The position numbers and the translations under genes are program-made. A stretch of 64,000 nt of DNA from Dermatemys mawii (lineage: Eukaryota > Chordata > Testudines > Dermatemydidae), in assembly GCA_007922305.1 (NCBI GenBank), contig ML677358.1, forward strand, positions 13,467,577 through 13,531,576, given 5' to 3'. Below are positions 45,601 through 56,200 of this stretch, in pieces (the stretch's first letter is position 1; every line of letters starts with the position of its first letter). Below the pieces are notes generated by a model that ran no database searches, had not been told where the DNA came from, and saw nothing but the letters and a program-made list of their open reading frames with translations.

Positions 45601-48600
45601 CCATCTATAGCTGAAAGGTGTATAAGTGAAAGTCTTAAACTGAGCCTTAGTGGCTAACTTCTGAGCAGTCCTAACACCGACACGAATACATCCATGTGAC
45701 TCTAGCATTATGGGGTCCTCCCTGAGATGGAACCCTGGCATCAGTGCCAGACTGAACCAGCCAGAGTAGGAGGGATTTATAGCAATAATCAGTCCCCTCT
45801 GTTTCAAATGCAGCAAACCTTCCACAAGACAGCAGGCTGGTTGACAGAGCAAGGGGATGGACAGTGTGACTAGTCACTGCCATTCTGTCAACCATATAGC
45901 CCCTACAGCTCCCTCTCTCTGCCCTCCCAATACTGTAACCACCTGCAGTCCTGGGGGAAGTCTCGTGATCAAACTCTGCCATCAAAGATGATAAAGGAGG
46001 CTACTTTTGGTCCCACGGAGCAGACCATTAAAAAAAAAGAAAGTCTTACTGTGCTCGAAAGACCCTCTCAAAATCAGGTGGCCCTGAGACTTTTGGAGGA
46101 GAAATCCCATACGCCCGCCTGGCATGGATCACCTGGAGGGAGAAGTAAGCTGCAAAGAAAGAAACAAGAAAGCATGATCTCCGCAGCCTTCATGAAGACC
46201 AGGAGACTGTCGTAGAATCATAGAATATCAGGGTTGGAAGGGACCTCAAGAGGTCATCTTGTCCAATCCCCTGCTCAAAGCAGGACCAATCCCCAACTAA
46301 ATCAAGTGCTTTAAATCATAGATGATGAAACTCAGTGTTGTGCTACAGGGGCTTGTTAACACTCCACCACCACATGAAAGAAAAGGTTAGTGTAATGTCC
46401 CTGAGGGTATGGTTACACTTACAAGATTATAGCGCTATAGGTTATAGCGGTCCCCTTATACAGGAATATGTATAGCGCTATTGTATGTCCACACTCAGAT
46501 GCTCCTGCGGTATAGCATGGCCACATTTGGGGCACTTAATGCGGCATTAAGAGCAGCGCATTAGGGCAGGTATCCCAGCATTCAGCTGGGTGCAACGTGC
46601 TTTTTAAACGAGGGGGGTGAGGGGGGACGCGTTGTGTGTATGTGGAGGGAGAGAGACAGTGGTTTTTCCGTTCTTCTGAAAGCCTGTCAGTGAGCCTCCG
46701 TTCACAGAAGGCTTTGTTTTCACACAGGCTCCCTCCTTAAACATTTGCATTGCTTATCTGCCGAGTTAAGAAAGAAACTCTAAAGAGGTACTTCCGCATT
46801 CCTCCAGCCGAGTTCAAAACAAAGGGAAGAGACGTCAATTGCCTTAAATGGCTCTAGGCATCTCCAGAGATTACTTGTAGCGCAGTGGGTGTCCACATCC
46901 TTGCTGTAGCGCTACAGCAGCTGTGCTACAGCCCTTATTCCCCATGCAGAGGTGGATTAATAATAGCGCTATAACTCAGCAGTTATAGCGCTCTACGTGC
47001 CTTGCCAGTGTGGACGGGGAGGAGGTTATAGCGCTCGTGGGGGCTTTATAGCGCTATAAAGTGCCAGTGTAACCATGGCCTGAATGCCATGGAGTCATTC
47101 CCCACATACTTTATACAGCTATTGTTATATTATCTCTACCAGAAAAGAACTCAAGACTCAGACAAATAGTTCTGAAGGGAAAAAAAAGTGATGCCTTTGG
47201 AAGGGACCAAATTTCTCCACCAGTGAGATACTTTTAAGAGTTTCCAGAGAGAAGATATCTCCAGTTCTGACAAGGCTCCACACACACTGTCCAGATTCCA
47301 CAGGACAGGCTTATGGTACACTAGCCACATATTGAGCTAGTTTCAGGAACAAACATGATACAAATATTTCCAGCCTCTGCACTTGATATAGTGTTAGTTA
47401 CCAAGTGGTATCCTTGCCTATCTTAGTTCTGAGGATGATAAAAATATTTTTAAATGGAGGACAAATCAGTTCCCTAATCCTTCATCCTTCCTTCCTGCAA
47501 CATATGCACCTCTTGAACAGGTGTTTCACAGATCAAAGAATTAAGAGACTGGATTCTCATTTATATTAAAGCATCCCTGCACCCCTCTGGCTCTGGAAAA
47601 GGGGTCTTCTAATCCGATTGTAACCTTTAAAGTGGCCTTACAAGCCCCCTTTCCATGATAAATGTGGTTTAAATTGGTCTCAGTGTAAATAAGAATCAGG
47701 CCCAATTTTTTGGTGAGCTCCATTCTGGAAGTTTGGCAACATATCAATGACAAATCTGGAAGGAATTTCCTAGACAGTAAAGTCTAAACCCGTATAGTAA
47801 TGTCCCTTGGACTACTTCAGCATGCTCTTGGTGGCTGTTCCCTTGCTTAATCACTCTTAGCAAGACAGTTCTTGTGTCCAAACTTCCCCTTTCTCCAGTT
47901 TCAGACCTGTAATACACCTCCAGCCAAGTTTCCGCCACATCTTTCTGACTACCCCACTCTGCCTCTAAACAATACTCTCTTAGTTTCTGTATTGGATTTT
48001 TTATTTAGAATGATAAATGGACCAACATTTTTAGGGCAGGTCCGTCTATCAGACTTGTCCATTGTGAGGTTTGAGAAGAGCATAATTTCCTGTGGATTTT
48101 CTGGTCTTGGTGATAACTTTTTGCCATGTGTGTCACCTGGTTCTAACATGGCTGATTACCATCATGATGGACATCTATGTATACAACATGGTAATGGAGG
48201 TTCACAATGAGGTGGGCATACACGATGCTCAGACTTTGAGACCAAGGCTATAGTGTGATTTTTTTAGGAGTAAATTAATCCATTTTCTGGACTAAGCGAG
48301 ACTGTCTTTGCTCTGTTCCTCTGCAGCGTAGATAGGACCACCTATAGCTCCATAAATGGGTACAACATTCCCCCTTCCTCCCATGCCTCTAATGGGAAGA
48401 TACAAAGTGCTTAGTATTGTGTGTCAAGACTCAATATGAAATCAGATTCTCCCAGGACTCACCCCCTATGCCAGCTACATCAGCGCAGCTGCCTATGTAA
48501 CCAGGAAGAATCAGTGTGACTCCGTCTCATCTCGTATCGCTAACCCAAATACCTCACACTGTGAGAAACTGTCTAGAAAAGATCACCTGAATTTGAGGCA

Positions 48601-50137
48601 GTCTTAGGAATCAGTGGGTAGCCGCTACAATAGCTGCCTTTACAAACTCTGGGCTGTGCATACAACCAGAAGTTCTGAAAGTATTAAAGGGACATCCAAG
48701 CCCTGCCCTTCATTAGTGAAGGAAGCAAACCTGGCTATGCAGACATGGATAAGTGGCCCCATCAACTCTGCAAAAACACCACCGTATAATCCAGTTACTC
48801 TTAGACAATCAGACTGGCCACAGCAAGTCAACTACGTTCAGAGGTGAAATTAATCCGGTACGGTACGGCGTACGGGCAAGAGCTGGTGCACCATACCAAA
48901 CCAGCTTCCCGAGGCAACGATTTAAAGGGACTGGGGTTCCCAGCAGCGGCTGGAGCCCTGGGCCTTCAAATTGCCACGAGAGCCCCACTGCATCCTATGT
49001 CGTTGGAAGCCTAGGGTCATTAGAAAGCATGTACAAATGGCCAGTGTCAGCAGATAATCCTGTTTACTGTTTGCAAGCGCTAAGTCAGACCTGCCAGAAA
49101 ACCATGCACACTGATTCCTGAAAATCTTCCCAGCCACTTGGTTTTTTACCATGCAGTGTAGAAACAGATCTAGGGAGATTCCCTTCCTACCAGAACCCCT
49201 TGCTTCCTGCCTGCAGAAGGGTTTTTCTCCACTGCCTCTGGTCGCTCTACTCTTCTGCTGTTGTGACATTGGTTGGTTTTCTTTCTGTTGGCACTGAAGT
49301 CCATGGAGGTCCAGGAAAAAATTAGCCATTAAAAGTCCAGTCAGCAGTGCTGCAGGGTTAAGGCAGGCCCCAACCCTGAGCCTCCTCCCCAAACTCTTCA
49401 TCCCCAGACCGAGCCTAGACCCTGCCTCCCCAGCCGGAGCCTGTTCCCGCTCCCGCACCCCAACCCCCTGCCCTGAGCCCACTTCTGCACCCCAAGCCCC
49501 TCGGCCCCAGGTTGGAGCCCCCTGCCAATCTCCTGATCCCCAACCTGCTACCCCAGCCCTGAACCTCCTCACACCCCAACCCCTTGCTTTATCCCTGAGT
49601 TCCCTGCTATATCCCAAAGTCCTCATTCCCAGCCCCACCCCAGAGCACGCACTCTCAGCCAGAACCTTCCCCACCCTGCACGCCAGCCGTGCCCCAGCCC
49701 TGAGCCTTCTCCCACGCTCCAAACCCCATGACCCCAACCCAGACCCCTGCACCCCAAACCCTTATCCCCAGCACCAGTCCCAAACCCCCTCCCACATCCT
49801 GAATCCCTAATTTCTGGCCCAACCCTGGAGCCCACACCCTCAGCCAGAGCCCTCACCCCTCTCCTGCATCCTAACACCATGTCCCAGCCCAGTGAAAGTG
49901 AGGGAGGGGAGATGGAGTGAGTGGGGGCAGGGCCTCAGAGAAGGAGCAGGACAACGGTCTTCTGTTTTGTGCAATTAAAAAGTCGGTAACCCTGTCTACC
50001 ACAGGTTTCAGTCCAGGGACCCTCAGCCCAGCAGCCCACCATAATCCAATCGTAGGGAATGCACATTCAATCACTATACCTTGCTCCAGGACTCCCAGGA
50101 CGGTCACAGCAGCCAGCAAGTGAATCTGATCCAGCAT
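42652..50137 (-). CDS. LTC4S: Leukotriene C4 synthase
   Basis: MAPEG-family membrane enzyme that joins glutathione to leukotriene A4 to make leukotriene C4 at the nuclear envelope and ER. Five exons were assembled by eye: 50080-50137 (58 nt), 46050-46149 (100), 44703-44773 (71), 43413-43494 (82) and 42652-42778 (127 to the stop). All have GT/AG ends and compatible phases. The total is 438 nt, 145 aa, against 150 aa in human; the first four exon lengths match those I recall for the human gene. Four hydrophobic helices start at about residues 6, 59, 77 and 106. Arg31 and Arg104, the catalytic pair, are present, as are the glutathione ligands Arg30, Arg51, Asn55, Glu58, Tyr59, Tyr93 and Tyr97. 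The human LARLRYFQGYARS segment reads [14 protein letters not shown] here. The gene appears functional. The C-terminal tail is shorter than in human. A TATA-like TATAATA lies about 90 nt upstream of the ATG. Confidence 0.96.
43578..44505. mobile_element. hAT-type element in LTC4S intron 3
   Basis: Inverted ends are cattggttcccaaact at 43578 and gtctgggaaccactg ending at 44505. Flanking octamers are ctctaaac and ctctaaag. The 928-bp element lies 83 bp upstream of the exon 4 acceptor. The interior is non-coding, with a G-rich patch at about 43908-44040 that may be a further insertion. Confidence 0.8.
46211..46305 (-). mobile_element. CR1 3'-end fragment
   Basis: Wording such as tagaatcatagaatatcagg and ggacctcaagaggtcatc is the reverse complement of the classic CR1 3' tail with its ATTCTATG repeats. 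It is severely 5'-truncated and lies in LTC4S intron 1, 62 bp upstream of the exon 2 acceptor. Confidence 0.8.
46404..47082. mobile_element. DNA transposon-like element full of TATAGCGCTATA palindromes
   Basis: Inverted ends are gggtatggttacact at the left and agtgtaaccatggcc at the right. The interior, 0.68 kb and non-coding, contains the palindrome AGCGCT at least seven times, mostly as ttatagcgctata variants close to the ends. No target duplication was clear. It lies in LTC4S intron 1. Confidence 0.65.
48838..49990. repeat. Interspersed repeat with C-rich degenerate core (LTC4S intron 1)
   Basis: It begins with an aattaatccggtacggtacg / ggcgtacgggc segment with internal palindromes. From about 49350 to 49880 it continues with loosely repeated 'ccccagccctgagcc' wording. 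It ends in a G-rich block and 'gttttgtgcaattaaaaag'. I recall similar composite repeats from turtle genomes, but cannot name the family. Minus-strand open frames of up to 276 codons across the core are compositional. Confidence 0.5.
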
Positions 50138-50319
50138 GTTGTCTCTTCCAGACTATGCGGTGTCTGTTTTGTGCTGGAATAGTCTGCTGCTTAATTTCAC
50201 TCTCCTCTGATCAGGCAGACCCTATGTATTATAGAAAGCAGGCAGGGTTGGCTCCTAGTGACAATGCAAGCCCCGGAGATTGATGCTACTAATTGGGCAG
50301 TTGCTGCTTTTCCTTTTGA

Positions 50320-50349
50320 CACACACGCACACACACACACACACACACA
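50320..50349. repeat. (CA)n microsatellite
   Basis: About 15 CA units with one CG interruption, about 200 bp upstream of the LTC4S start codon. At that distance it lies in the promoter-proximal region, and length changes could affect expression; that is inference. Confidence 0.9.
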
Positions 50350-50359
50350 AAGTGAAGCA

Positions 50360-51880
50360 ACAGGATGTGATACGAGTCTTTAGCCGAGTCAGAATTTCCT
50401 TCTCCACTCTCTTCCTTTGGGGAATATCTGGTAGGGAAATGGGGGAAAGGTGTGGACCAGCAGCTGGGTACATAAGATAAGCACTATGAGCCCAACAATC
50501 AGCTGCCTAGAAGGTGTCAGATTAAAACTAAAAATCCTGACCACACTCACACATATATCCAGGGATGGCTAAAAGATATTTTTCCTACTGGTATCACAGA
50601 TGAAAACACTGCTGTCTTTGGGATGCTGTGTGCATGTATCTTACCGCTTATTGGATAATAGTGACCCAGCACTGCCAGTGTATTTTCACTATACTAATTA
50701 ATTCAGATTACTCATCCTCAAAAATAACTGTGTCAAAACAAGAACTTACTAATGATCGTGACACAACATAATAATTAATAAATAAAATTCCCACGTGATG
50801 ATTCTGCCATAATGATGGCATTGGATGGTGGGGGAAGTTCAAAGACAAACAGAATCTGTTTTGCAGGGTAATACTTTACTTTGGTCCTGCCTCAATGCAG
50901 GATGTGTGTGGACTAAATGACTTCTTGAGGTCCCTTCCAGCCCTACATTTCTGTGGTTCTGTTAAATCTTGTAGGCTGAGATTTTCAAAGCCACCAAGGA
51001 ACTTTAGACACACAATTCCCAGTGAAACAAATAGGAGTCAGTCATGCACCTAAATCGTCCAGTTGGCTTTGGAATTCTCACCCACAGTTTTTACACTTTT
51101 GGCAAAGCTCTCATTGACATCAGTGGGAGTTTTGCCTGAGTGAAGGTTGCAGGATAAATTAGTACATCGCAAAAAACCCAGATTCTTGCTGTCATTTCCA
51201 CCTCTGTAAATGAGGAGCAACTCCACTGGAATTAATATCCTCCTGCTAATTAATGTAAAATGAGCATATTTGAGAGCTGAATTTGGCCCTTTGTTTCCTT
51301 CCTCTGTGTTATCACTGAGTCATTTCCCTTTAATCCAAACACAGAAAACGAGAGAGGAATAAGATAAGGCGATCATTAAATGTGACTATGGAAGAAAACA
51401 AGGCCAACCCAAGCTGGCTGACAGGAATTAAACAAAAGATCAAGTGACATTAAAAGGCTTCTAATTTTCCATTTTTATTTTTTTTTTAATGCTAGAACTG
51501 CAAAGGAAACAAATAAGCTGGTGAGCTTTTTTGCTGCTTTATGAAGGATAAAGAATACCAGAGGAATGTCCTTGCTTGTTTTTTTGAATTTAGGTATTGT
51601 TGGAGGGTTTTTCCATCTCCTTCTTCTAAAGCATCAGAGTCGGCCATGACTGGAGATGGGACATTGGGCTGGGTGGGCCAGTGCTCTGAGGTGGCACCAA
51701 TCTTTCTCTCTCTCTTAGGTGCTTGGCTGGCTGGTTCTTGCTCACGTGTTCAGGGACTAACTGAACACCATAAGTAGGGTCAGGAAGGAATTTTTCCCCC
51801 AGGTCAGACTGGCAGGGACACTGGGATTTTTTGTTATTGATTTGGTTTGTTTTTTTGCCTCCTTCTGCAGTGCAGGAATT
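50360..51880. other. Upstream flank of LTC4S, repeats only
   Basis: A CR1 3' tail in plus orientation lies at about 50880-50960 (ttgaggtcccttccagccc, then ttctgtggttctgt). A turtle-type repeat of unknown class lies at about 51590-51880 (phrases ggtcaggaaggaatttttcc and ggcagggacactggg). No exon was recognised. Confidence 0.5.
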
Positions 51881-53215
51881 TATAGGGATATCAAACTTTG
51901 GGCAACTATTTAGAGATAATCCATATAGATCAGTTAATGAAATACAACAGCTCATAAAAGACATCAAAATTGCAGTATATCAGTACCTACCATTGAGACA
52001 TTTTTCACCCCACTCCTACAAAAAAGCAGAAAGTTGAAAGAATTTGAAAAACTACTCACTACATCCATGAAACAGAAAGGCTTACTGTCCATTCTATACA
52101 AAGTCATCTCTAACTGTCACTTAGAGAAGACCACCTATGTTTATGTAAAGAAGGAAAGTTGACCCGGGCATAGACAAGCAAAGCTAAACAATGTGAGAAC
52201 ATATGGAGCAATGGTCCCCCACACCTCAATAAACACATCAATAAAATAAAATTGTGTTAAAATTCTTTATCAGTGGGCCCTAACTCCCTTTAAAATTAAA
52301 CAGATTTATGGTACTGTACAGGAATGGCAAATGGTGGTGAGAATGTAATGAAATTGGGAGGATTTATCTATATATGGTAGATGGGCCCAAAATTAAACAT
52401 TTAGAAAGCTGTTGGGGTCCATAAGGGAGATAACAGGGAGTCAGCTGTTAGTTAACCTGTTAGTATTTGAATTAAATTGTCCTAGAAACTCTGCGTCTTA
52501 AAAAAAGCTATAAAGAATTGATGACTCATCTCGTAGCTGCTGCTAGAATTACTATAGCAAGGTGGTGGAAAAGGAGTGACTCCCCTAAAGCTATTGACTG
52601 CTATCAAAAAGGGTGGGAAATTCTGGTACTAGAAAAATTAACTCATCAAGTCAGAGTTTTAAAGGGGAAAAGGCCAAAAGATGACTACTTAGAAATCTGG
52701 TGGATCTTTCTGGAGTTTGATGGAAGATGGTCATCACCCAATACCAAACCTGATTGTTTGAGAACTTTTTTTGAATACTAAGGAAAGGAGAAACATCTTC
52801 AACAATAGTCAAAATTAAACTCAAATTTAATATATTAAAATAGGGAAAATAGATGAGAGGAAAAAGGGCAAAAGCTTAATATTACATAGAGTTTTGATAG
52901 GTCAACTAATAAATAGGTTACATTTAGATGTATTAGAAAAACAGAAGTTTGGACCTAAACCTGAGATTATGAAAGATTTAAACCAACATTGTCAACTGAC
53001 AAGACAAAAGATGAAGAGTAGGAAAGTGTCAACCACACAATATGTGATCAATATGATAAACTTGAAGAAAGTACTGATAGCCAGTTTCATCAATACAACT
53101 TTAGAAACTTCTTTGGGCCAGTTTATAGTTGTGTAATACTAAGTTGTAAAACAAGTTTTATACAATTTTTCTTATAAGAGAATGGCTCGGATAATAAATA
53201 AAAATTTTAAAAAGG
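51880..53215 (+). mobile_element. L1 LINE, 5'-truncated ORF2 end
   Basis: Plus-strand frames match the C-terminal part of L1 ORF2p, not CR1. They show VNEIQQLIKDIKIAVYQYLP with LRHF (51890-52030), then AARITIARWWKR and LVLEKLTHQVRVLKGK (52530-52700), ending near 52780. An A-rich 3'UTR-like stretch follows to about 53215. Frames are broken by stops. L1 is sparse in turtles compared with CR1. Confidence 0.7.
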
Positions 53216-56200
53216 GGGCTTGTTAGTTAAAATGTACACGTTAGTTTAATCCCATTCATGAGTAAAGATTTTCAGCATTATTCAAGGTAGAACAGGGAGG
53301 TGGGAGGAATGATGCAAAATTAAAAAGATAATATTCAGGCTCAAAGTGCATTTAATTCAAGCAGGTGTTTGTTTAATGAAGGCATCTGAGTTATCAAAGT
53401 TATTGTTCCTCTTTAAATAAAAGCTATAACTGTTACAAAAACAAAAAAAACACCCACCCCCCCCGAAAACCTAGAAAACATCCAACAAGTCTTTATGTAG
53501 GAAAACTGGGAAGACTTAAAAACTTAACTACAGTAAAAGGTTATGGAATAAAACATACATTACGCATATTTTATGAGACAACAAAATGAATAGAATCCCT
53601 CACTGCCTTCATAACATGGTTGAAACGTCAAAATACAATGTTGAAGTTACTTATAGGTTATGAAGGGTTGATTGTCTGTCCTTTGAGACATACAGTAAAA
53701 ACAATGTTCCTTATTCAAAGCTTTTAAAAAAGCCAAAGTTGTTGTGCTATCAAGAGGGTTTTACATGTATAACGAAGTGTTTTAAAAGGTACAGCAAAGA
53801 AAAAAGCAGTTTCTCTCTTGTGAGTGGAAACCCCTTTCTCCCACTGTGTAGAATCCAGATACAAAATGAAGTTTTGGAGTCCCATGGGCAAGTCACATGT
53901 CCATGCATGACTCAGGTTTCTGCAGGACTTCCCAGGAAAGCTCAGATGTGGATTGGTGTCTATCAAGGTCCATTGTCATCTTGATTTGGCACTTATGGAG
54001 AGTAGTCTTTTCTTAAGAAGCTGACCAAATGCTTCACTGAAGCTACTTAAAATCAAACAAGTACACAGCCAATATTCATAACATCAAATACAAAAATGAT
54101 ACATGTGTACAAATAGGATGAATATATTCAGTGGATCATAACCTTGGCAGAGATATGTTACATGGCAGCCCACGAAAGCTCATGATCCCTGAAATCTGTT
54201 AGTCTATAAGGTGCTACAAGACTCTGTCGCTTTTGCAGATCCAGACTAACACGGCTACCCCACTGATATATGGCATATGTAGCATATTTATATTCATAAA
54301 AAGCATTATGGGGTGCAACTTCACACAGAGAACTCCAGAAAGCACTTAGCCTGGTCTCTGTGTTAAGAACATCATCTCACCCTTTATTTTTAGCAATTTA
54401 AAAACTGGGCCTGTTCTTTAACACAAGTGCTTGGTGAGTTGGTATCCTATCATACTGCTCTTTCAGATGGGGCATGGAACTATTCCCTTTTGAAAAGGGC
54501 ATCAAAATATGCTCTGGCTAGCAACCATCCATATGCTAAAGAATGTTACATAAAGAGAAGATTTGTGTAGCATAGAACATGTCTGAGAAATGAGTTGAGT
54601 TTGTTGACTCCAAATGATTTAAACAGATATCCCTGTGACTCTTGATTCATGACATACTGAAGAGGTCAAACATACACTCCATGGTTCCAGCGATTTGTTA
54701 TGGTCAACTTAAAAAAAATCCATATGTTTTTATGAAACAGAACAGCTTTTAAAGGAGCTGCTACAACCCTCTGCTTGGAGCTGTACCCTCTATGTGGAAA
54801 AGTAGGTCGTGTGTGAGCAGTTTGCATGAAAGAGGTAAAACCTGGAACATCCCTCTGCTAATGTTCTGGTTTGCCTTAACCAAAGATTAAGACATCTAGT
54901 GAAACAGAAATGACAGAGGAAATACAGCCTTTAAAGATTATGGAAAACTACACGCTTCCAATCTTTTTAAAAAAACCATCAAAAGTCAGGGTTTGGGGGA
55001 AACAGAAAAATGGGGGAGGTTCTTATCCCTGGCACCCACAGAGACTGAGAGCAGGTTATAAAAAGGCTTAATGCTGCCCGTATTCCTCTTACCCAGATTG
55101 AACAGTGCCTTATTCTGCAAATAATTAAACTCCTTGAGGAGTAAAGGGCCACTCAACACTGGAAAAGAAGGCAGAATTAGACTGAAAACCACACAGAAGA
55201 GCAGTAGCAGATACAGAGGGGAGAAAACGCTTCTCTGGCAGGGAGACATTGGCACATTCTTGACACCAGAAAGCAATAAGGGGATGCAAATCTAAAACAT
55301 TTGGGATCTGTAGCAGGACCAGTTTGATGCTGCTTCCCTAATGAAGAAATGTTAGGAACAGGTGAAGGCCATTTACCTCCACCACACTTTGCCCTTCTAT
55401 TGGCATCTAATTATTTTTTCCCCATTCGATCCCTCATTTTCCAGAATACCCTTCGAAAACCCACCAACAAGGGGTTGTGGTTTATAGAGAGAACTTATTT
55501 TATTGTTGTTTGATAAATAACTGTAAAAGAGCCTGCTGTGGCAATCCAACCCATAGTTCCTGCCTTATAAATCTAGATTGGGTATTTCTGACCCCATGTG
55601 TCTAAATGCCCCAGTGATCTGCTTTATCTCACGGACAGTTGCAGGGGGTAAGATGTGCTAGGCCCAGTAAAACCCTCTGCAACGTGCTTCTAGCTTGTGT
55701 ACATTGCAGCCCCAGAGGGGATAGCAAACTATGAATTGCTTGATTAGGGATGGAATCCTAGCCTGTAACAATCTTTCCAAAGATGTTGTGGCCACTAGTT
55801 AGAGCAAAATGGTATTACACATGTAGTGCATTGGCATCTTCCCTTCAGACTAGATTAATTCAGCTGGTACTCCCAAAGTAGTGGAAGGGAATGAACACCA
55901 CACCCACTGCTTAGGCATTTAAAAGTAAACCTAACAAGGCATCAGAAAACAAAAAGAAACTCTGCCCAGGGATGGATTGCATAGTACCAGAAAGAGCTTT
56001 CCCATCCTCTTTCACCTTTGTGACCACAACAATGATACAGGCTAAGTGACGCTAGTTAAAAATCAAAGACTGCAAATCATTCTTTACAAATTCTGATTTG
56101 CGGGCAAATATTTGCAGCTTCTCACCAGGAAATATTCAAACATAACATTAGCTACACAATGCAAATAAACAAATTTCCTTTGCTGATGGCCAGAACTTTA

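Noticed and set aside
48922..49752. Minus-strand open frame of 276 codons
   Set aside because: Gly/Arg/Trp-rich translation of the C-rich degenerate core of a repeat in LTC4S intron 1; no start context or domain.
52894..53136. Plus-strand 80-codon frame after the L1 ORF2 end
   Set aside because: Lies in A-rich L1 3' sequence; no motif and no splice signals.
54986..55276. Minus-strand frame with a hydrophobic start and strong splice-like signals
   Set aside because: Briefly looked like another MAPEG-type end, but the wording (ctcctcaaggagtttaatta) resembles common reptile repeat sequence and no family residues are present.
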